This document shows, in pieces, positions 55,032-63,653 of a stretch of 64,000 nt of DNA (position 1 is the stretch's first letter; every line of letters begins with the position of its first letter). Source of the stretch: Nitrospirillum iridis (lineage in GTDB: Bacteria; Pseudomonadota; Alphaproteobacteria; Azospirillales; Azospirillaceae); NCBI RefSeq assembly GCF_014205765.1, contig NZ_JACIIZ010000006.1, positions 345,081 through 409,080 of the forward strand, written 5' to 3'. The notes under the pieces are model-generated. The model saw only the letters and a list, made by a program, of their open reading frames with translations. It was not told the DNA's origin and made no database searches. Position numbers and translations under genes: made by a program.

Positions 55032-56159
55032 CTAGCGCAGCCGCGCCGGTGAGATGTCATCGGCGCACAGCCCGAATGGCGCCGAACCCTGGTCGCGCCA
55101 CCGTCCCAGCACCAAGTCCGCGGCCATGGCGCTCAGTGCCGGCGCGGTCTGGATGCCGTAGCCACCCAAGGCCGCCATCCAGAAAAAGCCAGGCTGCAAC
55201 CCGTCGAAACCGACCACCGGGGAGCGATCCCGCACGAAGGAGCGCAGACCGGCCCATTTGCTCCGGATGCGGCGAACCTCCAACGTTGTCGCGGTCTCAA
55301 GCCGATCGATGGCGATGGCGATGTCCATCTCGTCGGGCTGGGCGTCGCAGGGGGCCGTAAGGGTTTCATCCGCCGGGGAAAGCAGCAGCAACCCGGCATC
55401 GGGCTTCATGTAGAAACGTTCCTCGACATCGAGGACCATGGGCCAATGGTCCGACGTCGCATCGCGCGGCGGTTCGATCAAGGCGGCAGTGCGGCGCCGC
55501 GGTTCCAGCCCGATGTCCTGCGCCCCCGCCAGGCTGCCCACCTCACCCGCCCAGGCCCCCGCCGCGTTGACGATGATTGCGGCGCGAAAGGTTCCGACGG
55601 CACTGTGAACGATCCAGCCCTTGGCATCCCTTTGGATATCCGTGACCCTGGCCGCGGTGCTGAGGCCACCGCCCCCTCGCTTCAAAGCCCTCAAATAACC
55701 GTGGTGCAATTCATGCACCTCGATATCGGCCGTACCGCGATCAACCACCGCCCCCAGCAATCCTTCTGGTCGCAAAACGGGGCACAGGCCGAGCGCCTGG
55801 TCCACCGTCAGCGCCTCGACCTCCGTGCCCGGCACCGCCTGCCGGACGGCATCGTCAAACGCCACCTGCTGCCCCACTTGGCCGATGATCAGGACAGGGC
55901 GCGGCTTCAGAAGGGGAACCGAACAGAAGCCCGGCGGCGGAGAAGCCAGGAATGACCGGCTGGCCCGCGTCAAGGCGCGGATTGCCGTATTGCCATAGGT
56001 CTCCGAAAAGAGTGCGGCAGACCGGCCGGTGGAGTGATAGCCCGGCTGCTCCTCCATCTCCAGAACGTGGACACGGGCATGTTCCGAGAGGTGCGCCGCG
56101 ATGGAGGCGCCGGCAATGCCGCCGCCGATGACCAGGATGTCACACATATGGTCTGTCAT
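55032..56159 (-). CDS. FAD-dependent D-amino-acid oxidase/dehydrogenase-like protein (DAO family)
   Basis: 375 residues. N-terminal dinucleotide-binding motif ILVIGGGIAGASIAAHLSE; GYHSTGRSAALFSETYGN is the DAO-family flavin contact; IIVNAAGAWAGEVGSLAG and the C-terminal FFWMAALGGYGIQTAPALSAMAA complete the fold. The start is set at 56159 because AGGA lies six bases upstream; an ATG two codons earlier abuts that site. No signal peptide or membrane helix. Likely oxidises an amine or D-amino acid to the imine, with RidA helping downstream. Divergent from the XRE-cupin regulator. Confidence 0.88.
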   Translation of the reverse strand: MTDHMCDILVIGGGIAGASIAAHLSEHARVHVLEMEEQPGYHSTGRSAALFSETYGNTAIRALTRASRSFLASPPPGFCSVPLLKPRPVLIIGQVGQQVAFDDAVRQAVPGTEVEALTVDQALGLCPVLRPEGLLGAVVDRGTADIEVHELHHGYLRALKRGGGGLSTAARVTDIQRDAKGWIVHSAVGTFRAAIIVNAAGAWAGEVGSLAGAQDIGLEPRRRTAALIEPPRDATSDHWPMVLDVEERFYMKPDAGLLLLSPADETLTAPCDAQPDEMDIAIAIDRLETATTLEVRRIRSKWAGLRSFVRDRSPVVGFDGLQPGFFWMAALGGYGIQTAPALSAMAADLVLGRWRDQGSAPFGLCADDISPARLR

Positions 56160-56308
56160 AGGCATTCCTATTGCGCGCCCCCCTGAAAGGAGACGCGACT
56201 AAAGATCATGGACCCATGGCCGCCCTATCTCCCCCGAGGGGCCGCGCGGCCAGTTCACTGCATGTCTGGAAAACGACCCGGGGATTGTGCCACGGAAATT
56301 CCCTGAAT

Positions 56309-56360
56309 TGGAATATTTTCTCTTATTATCGGTCAATTTATCTGTTTTGGAAAATTTCTC
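56309..56360. promoter_or_regulatory. Paired AT-rich motifs in the divergent region of the FAD oxidoreductase and XRE-cupin genes
   Basis: TTGGAATATTTTCTC (56309-56323) and TTGGAAAATTTCTC (56347-56360) are near-direct repeats. A further CAAAAAATTGTTATTTTG lies at 56487-56504 close to the regulator start. The rest of the 374-bp gap (56160-56533) shows no gene. These are candidate operators of the adjacent regulator. Confidence 0.5.
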
Positions 56361-56533
56361 TGGCGCCTCGCCTCGTCACCCGTCCTGTTGGCCGACCCGC
56401 AGGACGATGCCTGGGCGCCCCCGTCCCGCCAATCCGGCAGCGCGGGAACTGAAGACGCAATTGATTTGCCATGCTCGCCAAAAGACCAAAAAATTGTTAT
56501 TTTGTGCGATCTTTAGTGACGTGAGCGTGAGAA

Positions 56534-57226
56534 ATGACGAACATGGCCAAGCCCGGCGCGATGCTCAAGGCCCTGCGGCAGCAGAAAGGCTGGAAACTAT
56601 CGGATGTCGCGGAGAAAACGGGCTTTCCTGTTTCCACATTGTCAAAAATCGAAAATGACAAGGTGGCGCTGACCTATGACAAGATCGCCCGTATCAGCAA
56701 GGGCATGAACGTCGACATCGGAGTCTTCTTCGCGGAGGAGACGCCGCCGCCCACCGTCACGCTGACGACCGGGCGCCGCAGCATCGTCCGAAAGGGCGAG
56801 GGCCGCGTCATCGAAACGGACAACTACGTCTATCGTTTCGTCGCGACCGACCTGCTGAGCAAGAGGTTCGTGCCCATCTTCGGCGAATCACACGCCCGAT
56901 CCATGGAAGAGTTCGGCGAGATGATCCGCCACACGGGTGAAGAGTACACCTATGTCATCGAAGGCACGTTGGAACTGCACACCGATCTCTACGCCCCGGT
57001 GCGGCTGGAGGCAGGGGATTCCATCTATTTCGACAGCGGCATGGGCCACGCCTATATCGATGTCGGCGACACGCCCTGTCGCACCTTGACCATCTGCTCG
57101 GGTGAGGAATCCCTGTTGATGACGGCGCATCAGAAGGAGGCCGGCTCCTCAAGAGAAACGGTGGAGACCCCTCCCCCGCCGCCAACCGTGAACCGGGCGC
57201 GCAAGCGCCGGCCCCCTCAGGACTGA
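56534..57226 (+). CDS. XRE-family regulator with C-terminal cupin domain
   Basis: 230 residues. N-terminal HTH about 8-62 (LKALRQQKGWKLSDVAEKTG, FPVSTLSKIENDKVALTYDK) and C-terminal cupin about 110-190 (HTGEEYTYVIEGTLELHTDL, GDSIYFDSGMGHAYIDVG, with metal-type His residues). Proteins of this design (PuuR-like) control amine and amino-acid catabolism and sense a small ligand in the cupin. It ends 13 bases before the converging ferredoxin oxidoreductase gene. Likely regulator of the island, including its own divergent promoter. Confidence 0.88.
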   Translation: MTNMAKPGAMLKALRQQKGWKLSDVAEKTGFPVSTLSKIENDKVALTYDKIARISKGMNVDIGVFFAEETPPPTVTLTTGRRSIVRKGEGRVIETDNYVYRFVATDLLSKRFVPIFGESHARSMEEFGEMIRHTGEEYTYVIEGTLELHTDLYAPVRLEAGDSIYFDSGMGHAYIDVGDTPCRTLTICSGEESLLMTAHQKEAGSSRETVETPPPPPTVNRARKRRPPQD

Positions 57227-57239
57227 TCCCCTCCCCTCC

Positions 57240-60200
57240 TCAAGCCACGCCGGGCAAAAGTCCCGTCAGCCGCGCCAGCAGCGCTTCCGCGGACGGGGCC
57301 TTCACATGACCATAGCCACGCACGTCCAAGGGCGCGCCGGCGACGGCCACGGCGGCATCCAGGGTATCGGCCGTCACGGTGGCGATGACGTTTTCCATGA
57401 CCGCCAGATAGGTATCGCGGAGCGATCGCTCGAGCCGGCGCTCCGGGGTCCGGCCGAACAGGTCGAACGGGCCCTCCCGCAACCCCTTGAGAGCGGCCAG
57501 CAGGCGAAACACCGGCATTACCCAGCCGCCAACCGTTATCTTGCGCGGCAGCCCCGTGTGGGGATCCATAGGCGCGAACAGGGGCGGCGCCAGATGGAAC
57601 CGGAGGGCGCGCACATCCTGGAATTCGCGCGACAATGCCGCGCCAAAGCGCCCGTCGGCGTAAAGTCGCGCCACCTCATACTCGTCCTTGTAGGCCATCA
57701 GCTTGTAAGCTGCCCGCGCCACAGCCCAGACCAGATCGTCACCGCCGGCCAACGCCGCCGCCGCCCGCCGGGCGGCGTCGACCAAAGCGGCGTAGCGCGC
57801 GGCATAGGCCTGGTTCCAGTACCGGGTCAGGTCCGCCGTCCGTATTTGGACGAACGTCTCCAGGGTCGGCGGCGCTTCCAGCGGCGGCGTGTCGCCACTG
57901 GAAACGGCGGCGCGCCGGCCGGCGGCGAACGCCTTCAGGTTGGCTGAAACGGCCTTGCCGTTGAGCGTGATGGCCTGCTCGATCGTGTCCAGCGTCAGGG
58001 GGATGCCGCCCAGCTGCCAGACGTAGCCCAGCATGAGCATGTTCGCCGATATCGAGTCCCCCAGGAGGGCTTCGGCCAGCCTGGTCGCAGGCACCAGCCG
58101 CACCTCATCCCCCGCTGCGGCCGCCAGGACCGCAGTCAATCGGCCTTGGTCGATAGTCTGGTCGCGGTGGACCTGGAAGGCCGCGGTGGCCGTCATGTCC
58201 GCGTTGCCGGCGATCAGGGTGCCGGGGGCCACGGTGCTCAAGCATTCCGGCTGCACCGCGGCGATCAGGTCGCACGCCAGCACAAGGTCGGCCTGCCCGG
58301 GCCCCACCTTGGCGGCCAGCGTCTCCGCTACGTCGCGGCTGAACCGGACATGGCTGAAGACGGCCCCACCCTTCTGACTAAGGCCCGTCATGTCGAAAAG
58401 GCTGACCCCTAGGCCAGCGATCCGGGCCGCCATGCCGAGGATGGCGCTGACCGTCACCACGCCCGTGCCCCCGATGCCGGCGATCACCATGTCGAAGCGA
58501 TCACCCAAGTCCGGGAGCACCGGGGGCGGGGGAAGCGGCATGTCCGCCACCGCCGTGGCCGACCGTCGTGGCCGGCCGCCCTCGATCGTGACGAAGGAGG
58601 GACAGAAACCCTTCAGACAAGAGAAGTCCTTGTTGCACGCCGACTGGTCGATCTTGCGCTTGCGCCCCAGGTCGGTCTCCAGCGGCTGAACGGCCATGCA
58701 GTTCGACTGGGTCGAGCAGTCGCCACACCCCTCGCAGACCAAGGCGTTGATGAAGACGCGGCGATCGGGTTCGGGAAAAGTGCCGGCCTTGCGCCGGCGC
58801 CGTTTCTCCGCCGCGCAGACCTGGTCGTAGATCAGGACGCTGACGCCCTTCTCCCGGCGCAAATCCTCCTGCACGGCCGCCAGGTCGTCGCGGTGCCGCA
58901 GTTCGGTCGCGGACGGCAGAGGTTCCGCCGTGAAGCGATCGGGATCGTCGGAAACTACGACGACACGGCCGACGCCTTCGGCGCGGACCTGCTGCACGAT
59001 CCGGCTGACGGTCAACCCGCCTTCCACCGGCTGGCCGCCGGTCATGGCGACCGCGTCGTTGAACAGAATCTTGTAGGTCAGGGTGGCCTTGGCCTGCACC
59101 GCCGCCCGAATGGCTAAGGAACCGGAATGGTTGTAGGTGCCATCGCCCAAGTTTTGGAAGATGTGCGCCGTATCGGTATATTTCGACAACCCGATCCAGC
59201 TGGCCCCTTCCGCCCCCATATGGCCCATGGGGATGGGGTTGCGCTCGGGATGAAAGACGGCCATGCCATGGCAGCCAATGCCGGTAGCCCCCACCGACCC
59301 TGCCGGCACCTTGGTCGAGGTGTTGTGCGGGCAGCCAGGGCAGAATGCCGGACGGCGGACAGTGGCCGGCGGGGCGACGGGGCGCGCCACGAGGGCGCGG
59401 ACCTTGTCAACCGCGCTAGCGAACCCCGGGACAACGGCGTCGATATCCGCCAGACTGGCCTGCAGCCGGTCAGCCAGGGCCGCGGCGACCGTAGCCTCGT
59501 TCAAAGGCAGATCCGCCGGCAGCAGCGGCATGCCGTCGGGAGTTGCCTTGCCGCTGATGCGGGGCCGGGTGCCGCGACCAAAGAAATGCAGCTTGGCTTG
59601 AAGCTCGGCGTGCGCCCGCTTCTCCTCGACAAAGAAGATTTCATCCGCGGCCTGTGACGCCACGTCCAGGCCGTCGGGATCAAGCGGGAAGACCAGGGCG
59701 ATTTTATAGACGCCCAGGCCCAATCGCTGAGCCGCTGCGTCATCCAGCCCCAGCAGGGCCAGGGCCGCCAGGACGTCCGCATACGCCTTGCCGGACGTCG
59801 CCACCAGGAACCGGGGGCTGGTCGATCCAAAGGTGACGCGATCCAGCCGGTTGGCCCGCGCGAAGGCCTGGGCCCGCGGCAGCTTGTGGCGCAGCAGCCG
59901 AACGTCCTGCTGCTGCATGGCCAACGCCTCAGGGCGGATATGGACACCACCCGCGGGTGTCGGCATGTCTGGGGTGGCGAATGCCGGCGGCGGCGTCATA
60001 TCCAGCACGCCCGTGGCCTCGGCCGTTTCGTTCACCAACTTCAGGCCAACCAGCAGACCAGAGAACCGCGACATGGCCACGGCCGCCAGACCCAGCTCAA
60101 GAATGTCAGCCACGGACGCGGGATAAAGGACCGGAACCTCCCAGCTGGCCAGGGTGAGGTCGCTTTGATGGGCGGTGGTCGAGGATTTGCCCGCATGGTC

Positions 60201-60719
60201 GTCACCGAAAATCAGGACAACGCCGCCAGCGGGGGCGGTGCCCTGTAAATTCGCATGCTTGATGGCGTCGCCGGAGCGGTCGACACCTGGGCCCTTGCCA
60301 TACCAGAAACCGAAAACGCCGTCGAAACGACGCCCTGGCACGAAATCCAGCTGCTGGGTTCCCGCCACGGCGGTCAGCGCCAAGTCCTCATTCAAACCGG
60401 GCTCGAAAATAATGTCGTTGGCTTTCAGAAAATCGGCTGCCTTCCAGAGCTCCGCGTCGTAACCGCCCAGCGGCGAGCCGCGATAGCCGCTGATGTAACC
60501 AGCGGTATTCAGGCCAAGGCGCCGGTCCAGCGCGCGCTGAATTATGGGCAGACGGACCAGCGCCTGCCGGCCGCTGACCAGCGCACGGCCCTGATTCAGC
60601 TGATATTTGTCGTCGAGCGTCACCAGGTTCGTGTCGGCCATCATATCGCCAGGGTCTATGGATGCGGGAACCCGCATCTTGCCCATGGGATGGCCGTCAT
60701 GGAAACCGGAATTTTCCAT
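57240..60719 (-). CDS. Indolepyruvate ferredoxin oxidoreductase, fused alpha-gamma subunits
   Basis: Up to 1159 residues. Decarboxylates aryl- or branched 2-oxo acids to acyl-CoA with TPP and ferredoxin. N-terminal region TLDDKYQLNQGRALVSGRQA and GYISGYRGSPLGGYD; TPP-binding part GATGIGCHGMAVFHPER and GDGTYNHSGSLAIRAA; Fe-S motif CEGCGDCSTQSNC; C-terminal gamma domain beginning FDMVIAGIGGTGVVTVSA. This long single-chain form is typical of aerobic proteobacteria. Start uncertain: 60719 is the outermost ATG, but homologous sequence begins near the ATG at 60644. It would oxidise 2-oxo acids from the FAD enzyme. Confidence 0.9.
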   Translation of the reverse strand: MENSGFHDGHPMGKMRVPASIDPGDMMADTNLVTLDDKYQLNQGRALVSGRQALVRLPIIQRALDRRLGLNTAGYISGYRGSPLGGYDAELWKAADFLKANDIIFEPGLNEDLALTAVAGTQQLDFVPGRRFDGVFGFWYGKGPGVDRSGDAIKHANLQGTAPAGGVVLIFGDDHAGKSSTTAHQSDLTLASWEVPVLYPASVADILELGLAAVAMSRFSGLLVGLKLVNETAEATGVLDMTPPPAFATPDMPTPAGGVHIRPEALAMQQQDVRLLRHKLPRAQAFARANRLDRVTFGSTSPRFLVATSGKAYADVLAALALLGLDDAAAQRLGLGVYKIALVFPLDPDGLDVASQAADEIFFVEEKRAHAELQAKLHFFGRGTRPRISGKATPDGMPLLPADLPLNEATVAAALADRLQASLADIDAVVPGFASAVDKVRALVARPVAPPATVRRPAFCPGCPHNTSTKVPAGSVGATGIGCHGMAVFHPERNPIPMGHMGAEGASWIGLSKYTDTAHIFQNLGDGTYNHSGSLAIRAAVQAKATLTYKILFNDAVAMTGGQPVEGGLTVSRIVQQVRAEGVGRVVVVSDDPDRFTAEPLPSATELRHRDDLAAVQEDLRREKGVSVLIYDQVCAAEKRRRRKAGTFPEPDRRVFINALVCEGCGDCSTQSNCMAVQPLETDLGRKRKIDQSACNKDFSCLKGFCPSFVTIEGGRPRRSATAVADMPLPPPPVLPDLGDRFDMVIAGIGGTGVVTVSAILGMAARIAGLGVSLFDMTGLSQKGGAVFSHVRFSRDVAETLAAKVGPGQADLVLACDLIAAVQPECLSTVAPGTLIAGNADMTATAAFQVHRDQTIDQGRLTAVLAAAAGDEVRLVPATRLAEALLGDSISANMLMLGYVWQLGGIPLTLDTIEQAITLNGKAVSANLKAFAAGRRAAVSSGDTPPLEAPPTLETFVQIRTADLTRYWNQAYAARYAALVDAARRAAAALAGGDDLVWAVARAAYKLMAYKDEYEVARLYADGRFGAALSREFQDVRALRFHLAPPLFAPMDPHTGLPRKITVGGWVMPVFRLLAALKGLREGPFDLFGRTPERRLERSLRDTYLAVMENVIATVTADTLDAAVAVAGAPLDVRGYGHVKAPSAEALLARLTGLLPGVA

Positions 60720-60723
60720 TACG

Positions 60724-60736
60724 GATAAATTTTATC
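60724..60736. promoter_or_regulatory. GATAAATTTTATC palindrome between divergent oxidoreductase and transporter genes
   Basis: GATAAA-T-TTTATC is a perfect inverted repeat just outside the outermost oxidoreductase ATG. Further AT-rich blocks (TTTGCAAATATAAATTGCC, 60770-60788; CAGAAAATTGATG, 60793-60805) lie in the same 136-bp region, similar in kind to other island promoters. Confidence 0.4.
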
Positions 60737-60855
60737 AGATTTAGGAATCTGATGCGATATTTCGCCGTATTTGCAAATATAAATTGCCTTCCCAGAAAAT
60801 TGATGCTAGCGACAGGATACATGAAGAATCCGGGCTGGATTGCATCTGGGAATAA

Positions 60856-61995
60856 ATGGGAGACATCCGCGTGGCATCCAAATCCACCTGGCTTCAGCGA
60901 ACGTTGCTACCTGGGTTCGCCTTCAAGGCGGTCGTGATCGGTGGGGGCTATGCGACAGGCCGCGAACTGGTCACGTTCTTCATGCCCAGCGGCCCGTGGG
61001 GTGGGCTGTATGGCATTCTGCTGGCGATGGCGGTATGGAGCACGGTATGCGCCGTGACTTTTCTTTTTGCGCTGAAGACGGGCAGCCGGGACTATCGAAC
61101 CTTTTTCAGCAATCTGCTGGGACCGCTGTGGCCAGTGTTCGAAATTGCCTTCTGTATGGCCATCATGGTCATCCTGGCAGTCTTCGCCGCCGCCGCCGGA
61201 GCCATAGGCCAAGCGGTTCTGGGATGGCCGGCCCTTGCCGGTTCCCTGGCTTTGATCGGTGCGATCACGCTGGTGGCGACCTTCGGCAACGAAGCGGTGG
61301 AACAGCTTTTCAAATACGTCTCCTTCTTTCTGTATGCGACCTACGCCGTCTTCCTTTTTCTGTCCCTGATCCATTTCGGCGATCGCATCGGGGCCGCATT
61401 CGCCGCCGACGTCCCCGCCACGGGGTGGGTGGTCGGGGGAATGACCTATGCCGGCTACAACATCGTGGGCGCCGCCATCATTCTGCCCGTCATCCGCCAC
61501 CTGCGAGGGCCCAAGGATGCAATCGTGGCGGGACTGCTCGCCGGTCCTCTGGCTTTGCTGCCCGCCATCCTGTTCTTCGTATGCATGGCGGCATTCTATC
61601 CCGAAATCGGCGGAGAGGCCTTGCCCTCCGACTACTTGCTGGCCCGGCTGAATTTCCCGTCGTTCCGCCTGATCTTCCAGGCCATGATCTTCGCGGCCTT
61701 GCTGGAAAGCGGCGTGGGACAGGTCCATGCCATAAATGAACGCATCGCACACGCTTATCAGACCCGCACGCGCAACGACCTGTCCCTTATGGCCCGCCTG
61801 GCCGTAACCGTCGCCATCCTGGTGGGGTCCATCTTCGTGGCTGACCGCATTGGTCTGGTTGATCTCATCGCCAACGGCTACAGGTGGCTGGCTTACATTT
61901 TCCTGGGGCTCTATGTCCTGCCGTTAATGACCATAGGCCTATGGCGGCTCCGCCCTCAGGCCCGGTCCCCCGCACAGGAAGCGACGGGCGCCTAA
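60856..61995 (+). CDS. Multi-helix membrane transporter, YkvI-like (APC superfamily type)
   Basis: 379 residues with about ten hydrophobic helices. N-terminal segment FKAVVIGGGYATGRELVTFF has the GGG/TGRE motif of YkvI-type proteins, related to amino-acid/sodium transporters. Candidate inner-membrane amino-acid permease for the island; substrate unknown. Divergent from the oxidoreductase gene and 121 bases upstream of the DSD1-type gene, probably one operon. Start ATG 60856 has only a weak upstream GGGA. Confidence 0.75.
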   Translation: MGDIRVASKSTWLQRTLLPGFAFKAVVIGGGYATGRELVTFFMPSGPWGGLYGILLAMAVWSTVCAVTFLFALKTGSRDYRTFFSNLLGPLWPVFEIAFCMAIMVILAVFAAAAGAIGQAVLGWPALAGSLALIGAITLVATFGNEAVEQLFKYVSFFLYATYAVFLFLSLIHFGDRIGAAFAADVPATGWVVGGMTYAGYNIVGAAIILPVIRHLRGPKDAIVAGLLAGPLALLPAILFFVCMAAFYPEIGGEALPSDYLLARLNFPSFRLIFQAMIFAALLESGVGQVHAINERIAHAYQTRTRNDLSLMARLAVTVAILVGSIFVADRIGLVDLIANGYRWLAYIFLGLYVLPLMTIGLWRLRPQARSPAQEATGA

Positions 61996-62116
61996 CTGAA
62001 GCCAGGCAGGGTCGTTTTATCACGGCCACCATAGCGGCACCGTGGCGGGTGCTTCCCGGCGAATAGCCAAATCCAGGTCTGCTGAGCGACTTGGCTGCGA
62101 TCACGTTGAGGGCCGC

Positions 62117-63259
62117 ATGAAACCGAACCTTGTCAATACACCGCTGATCGGCGTGATGGGATCGAGAGGGATGCTGAGTACGCCAGCCCTTGTGCTGGAC
62201 CTCGATCGGTTCGAAGCTAATTTGCGCCTGATGATGGACTTGGCACGGCGCCACGGCATGGCGATACGGCCGCATGCCAAGACCCATAAATGCGTGGAGA
62301 TCGCCCGCCGCCAGCGGGCGGCGGGAGCCATCGGCCTATGCTGCGCGAAGCTGGGCGAAGCCGAAACCTTCGTTCGTCACGGCATGGGCGACCTTTTGTT
62401 GACTTCGCCCATCGTGACGGCGGCAGGCATTCAGCGGCTGATGAGCCTGATACGGACGGCACCCGAAACCATGGTGGTGGTCGATGACGCCCGCAATGTC
62501 ATGGACCTCGCCGCCGCCGCCGCCGCCAGCGGAGTCCGCTTGCGCGTGCTGGTTGACCTGGACGTAGGCTTGAACAGGACCGGGGTAGCCAGCGTTGAAG
62601 AGGGCGTTACGTTGGCCCGACTGGCGTATAAGGCCGCCAGCCTGGACTTCAGGGGCATACAGGGCTATGCCGGTCATGCCATGCACATAGTCGGCCGGGA
62701 AGCGCGTCACGCCGAGCTGGCACGGGCCGCCGAGTTGACATGGCGGCTCCAGCGGGCGCTGACGGCCGCCGGCTTGGCCCCAGCCATCATCACCGGCGGC
62801 GGCACCGGCAGCGCTGATGCCGACACTGCAGCCGGCGTGCTGACCGAACTGCAGGTCGGTTCCTATATCTTCATGGACAGGGAGTATCAGGACGTATGGC
62901 AGGAGGCGGGCGAGCGCCCGCCCTTCGACTGCGCCTTGTTTTTGCAGACGACGGTCATCAGCGCCAGCCGGCCTGGCCAATGCACGACCGATGCCGGCTG
63001 CAAGGCCTTCGCCACCGATGCCGGCGCCCCCCGTATCGTTGCCGGGGCGCCCCCAGGCGCACGGTACGATTTCTTCGGCGACGAGCAGGGGCGGGTGACA
63101 TTCGCCCGGACTGAAGATCGACTGCCCCCCGGTGCCGTCCTGACCTGCATGACGCCGCACTGCGACCCTACGGTAAACCTGCACGATGTATTGCATGTCG
63201 TGCAGGGCGACCGGTTGGTCGACATCTGGCCCCTTGAAGCGCGCGGGTGCGGGCAATGA
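62117..63259 (+). CDS. PLP- and metal-dependent D-threonine aldolase / D-serine dehydratase-like enzyme (DSD1 family)
   Basis: 380 residues from ATG 62117 (GAGGG upstream); the longer frame from 62042 lacks support. Alanine-racemase-like barrel with PLP lysine Lys55 in RPHAKTHKC and PLP-phosphate segment TGGGTGSADAD. The C-terminal beta domain has the zinc-type motif MTPHCDPTVNLHD seen in D-threonine aldolases and D-threo-3-hydroxyaspartate dehydratases. Acts on a D-3-hydroxy amino acid, which matches the D-amino-acid theme of the island. Which reaction it catalyses cannot be settled from sequence. Confidence 0.88.
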   Translation: MKPNLVNTPLIGVMGSRGMLSTPALVLDLDRFEANLRLMMDLARRHGMAIRPHAKTHKCVEIARRQRAAGAIGLCCAKLGEAETFVRHGMGDLLLTSPIVTAAGIQRLMSLIRTAPETMVVVDDARNVMDLAAAAAASGVRLRVLVDLDVGLNRTGVASVEEGVTLARLAYKAASLDFRGIQGYAGHAMHIVGREARHAELARAAELTWRLQRALTAAGLAPAIITGGGTGSADADTAAGVLTELQVGSYIFMDREYQDVWQEAGERPPFDCALFLQTTVISASRPGQCTTDAGCKAFATDAGAPRIVAGAPPGARYDFFGDEQGRVTFARTEDRLPPGAVLTCMTPHCDPTVNLHDVLHVVQGDRLVDIWPLEARGCGQ

Positions 63260-63653
63260 CGTCGCGCAATGTTTTGAACCAAGCCGCTCTTGGCGGCGTT
63301 GCCCCCAAGATGTAAATCGGCGCGATCAAATGACTGAACCGCGCCGAGATTGTCGGAGGCAGTTTGGTTTGAGTCAGGCGACCATGGCGTGGAATCGCGC
63401 CTCCTTCAACAGGCCCAATGCTCACACACCCAGGAATTCCGAACAACGTGCGGGCTGCGCACCGCTTACGCCGCATGCTTACCCTCTCAGGAGTGAAAGC
63501 CTCCGACAATCTCAGCGCGGTTCACCTCACACATAGCTGTCTTTCTTTTATAACGGCGGCGTATATTTTCGCTCGTTCTACAGCATCACCCCTACCTGGC
63601 GGCGCCGCCGCCCAAACCCTGACCAGCGAACAGGGCGCCGCTCAGCCGGTCAC
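63260..63653. other. Intergenic region after the DSD1-type gene
   Basis: 394 bases without a supported gene. A small hairpin GCCGC-TCTTG-GCGGC at 63283-63297 could mark transcript ending. Short open frames on both strands show no recognisable family. Confidence 0.45.
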
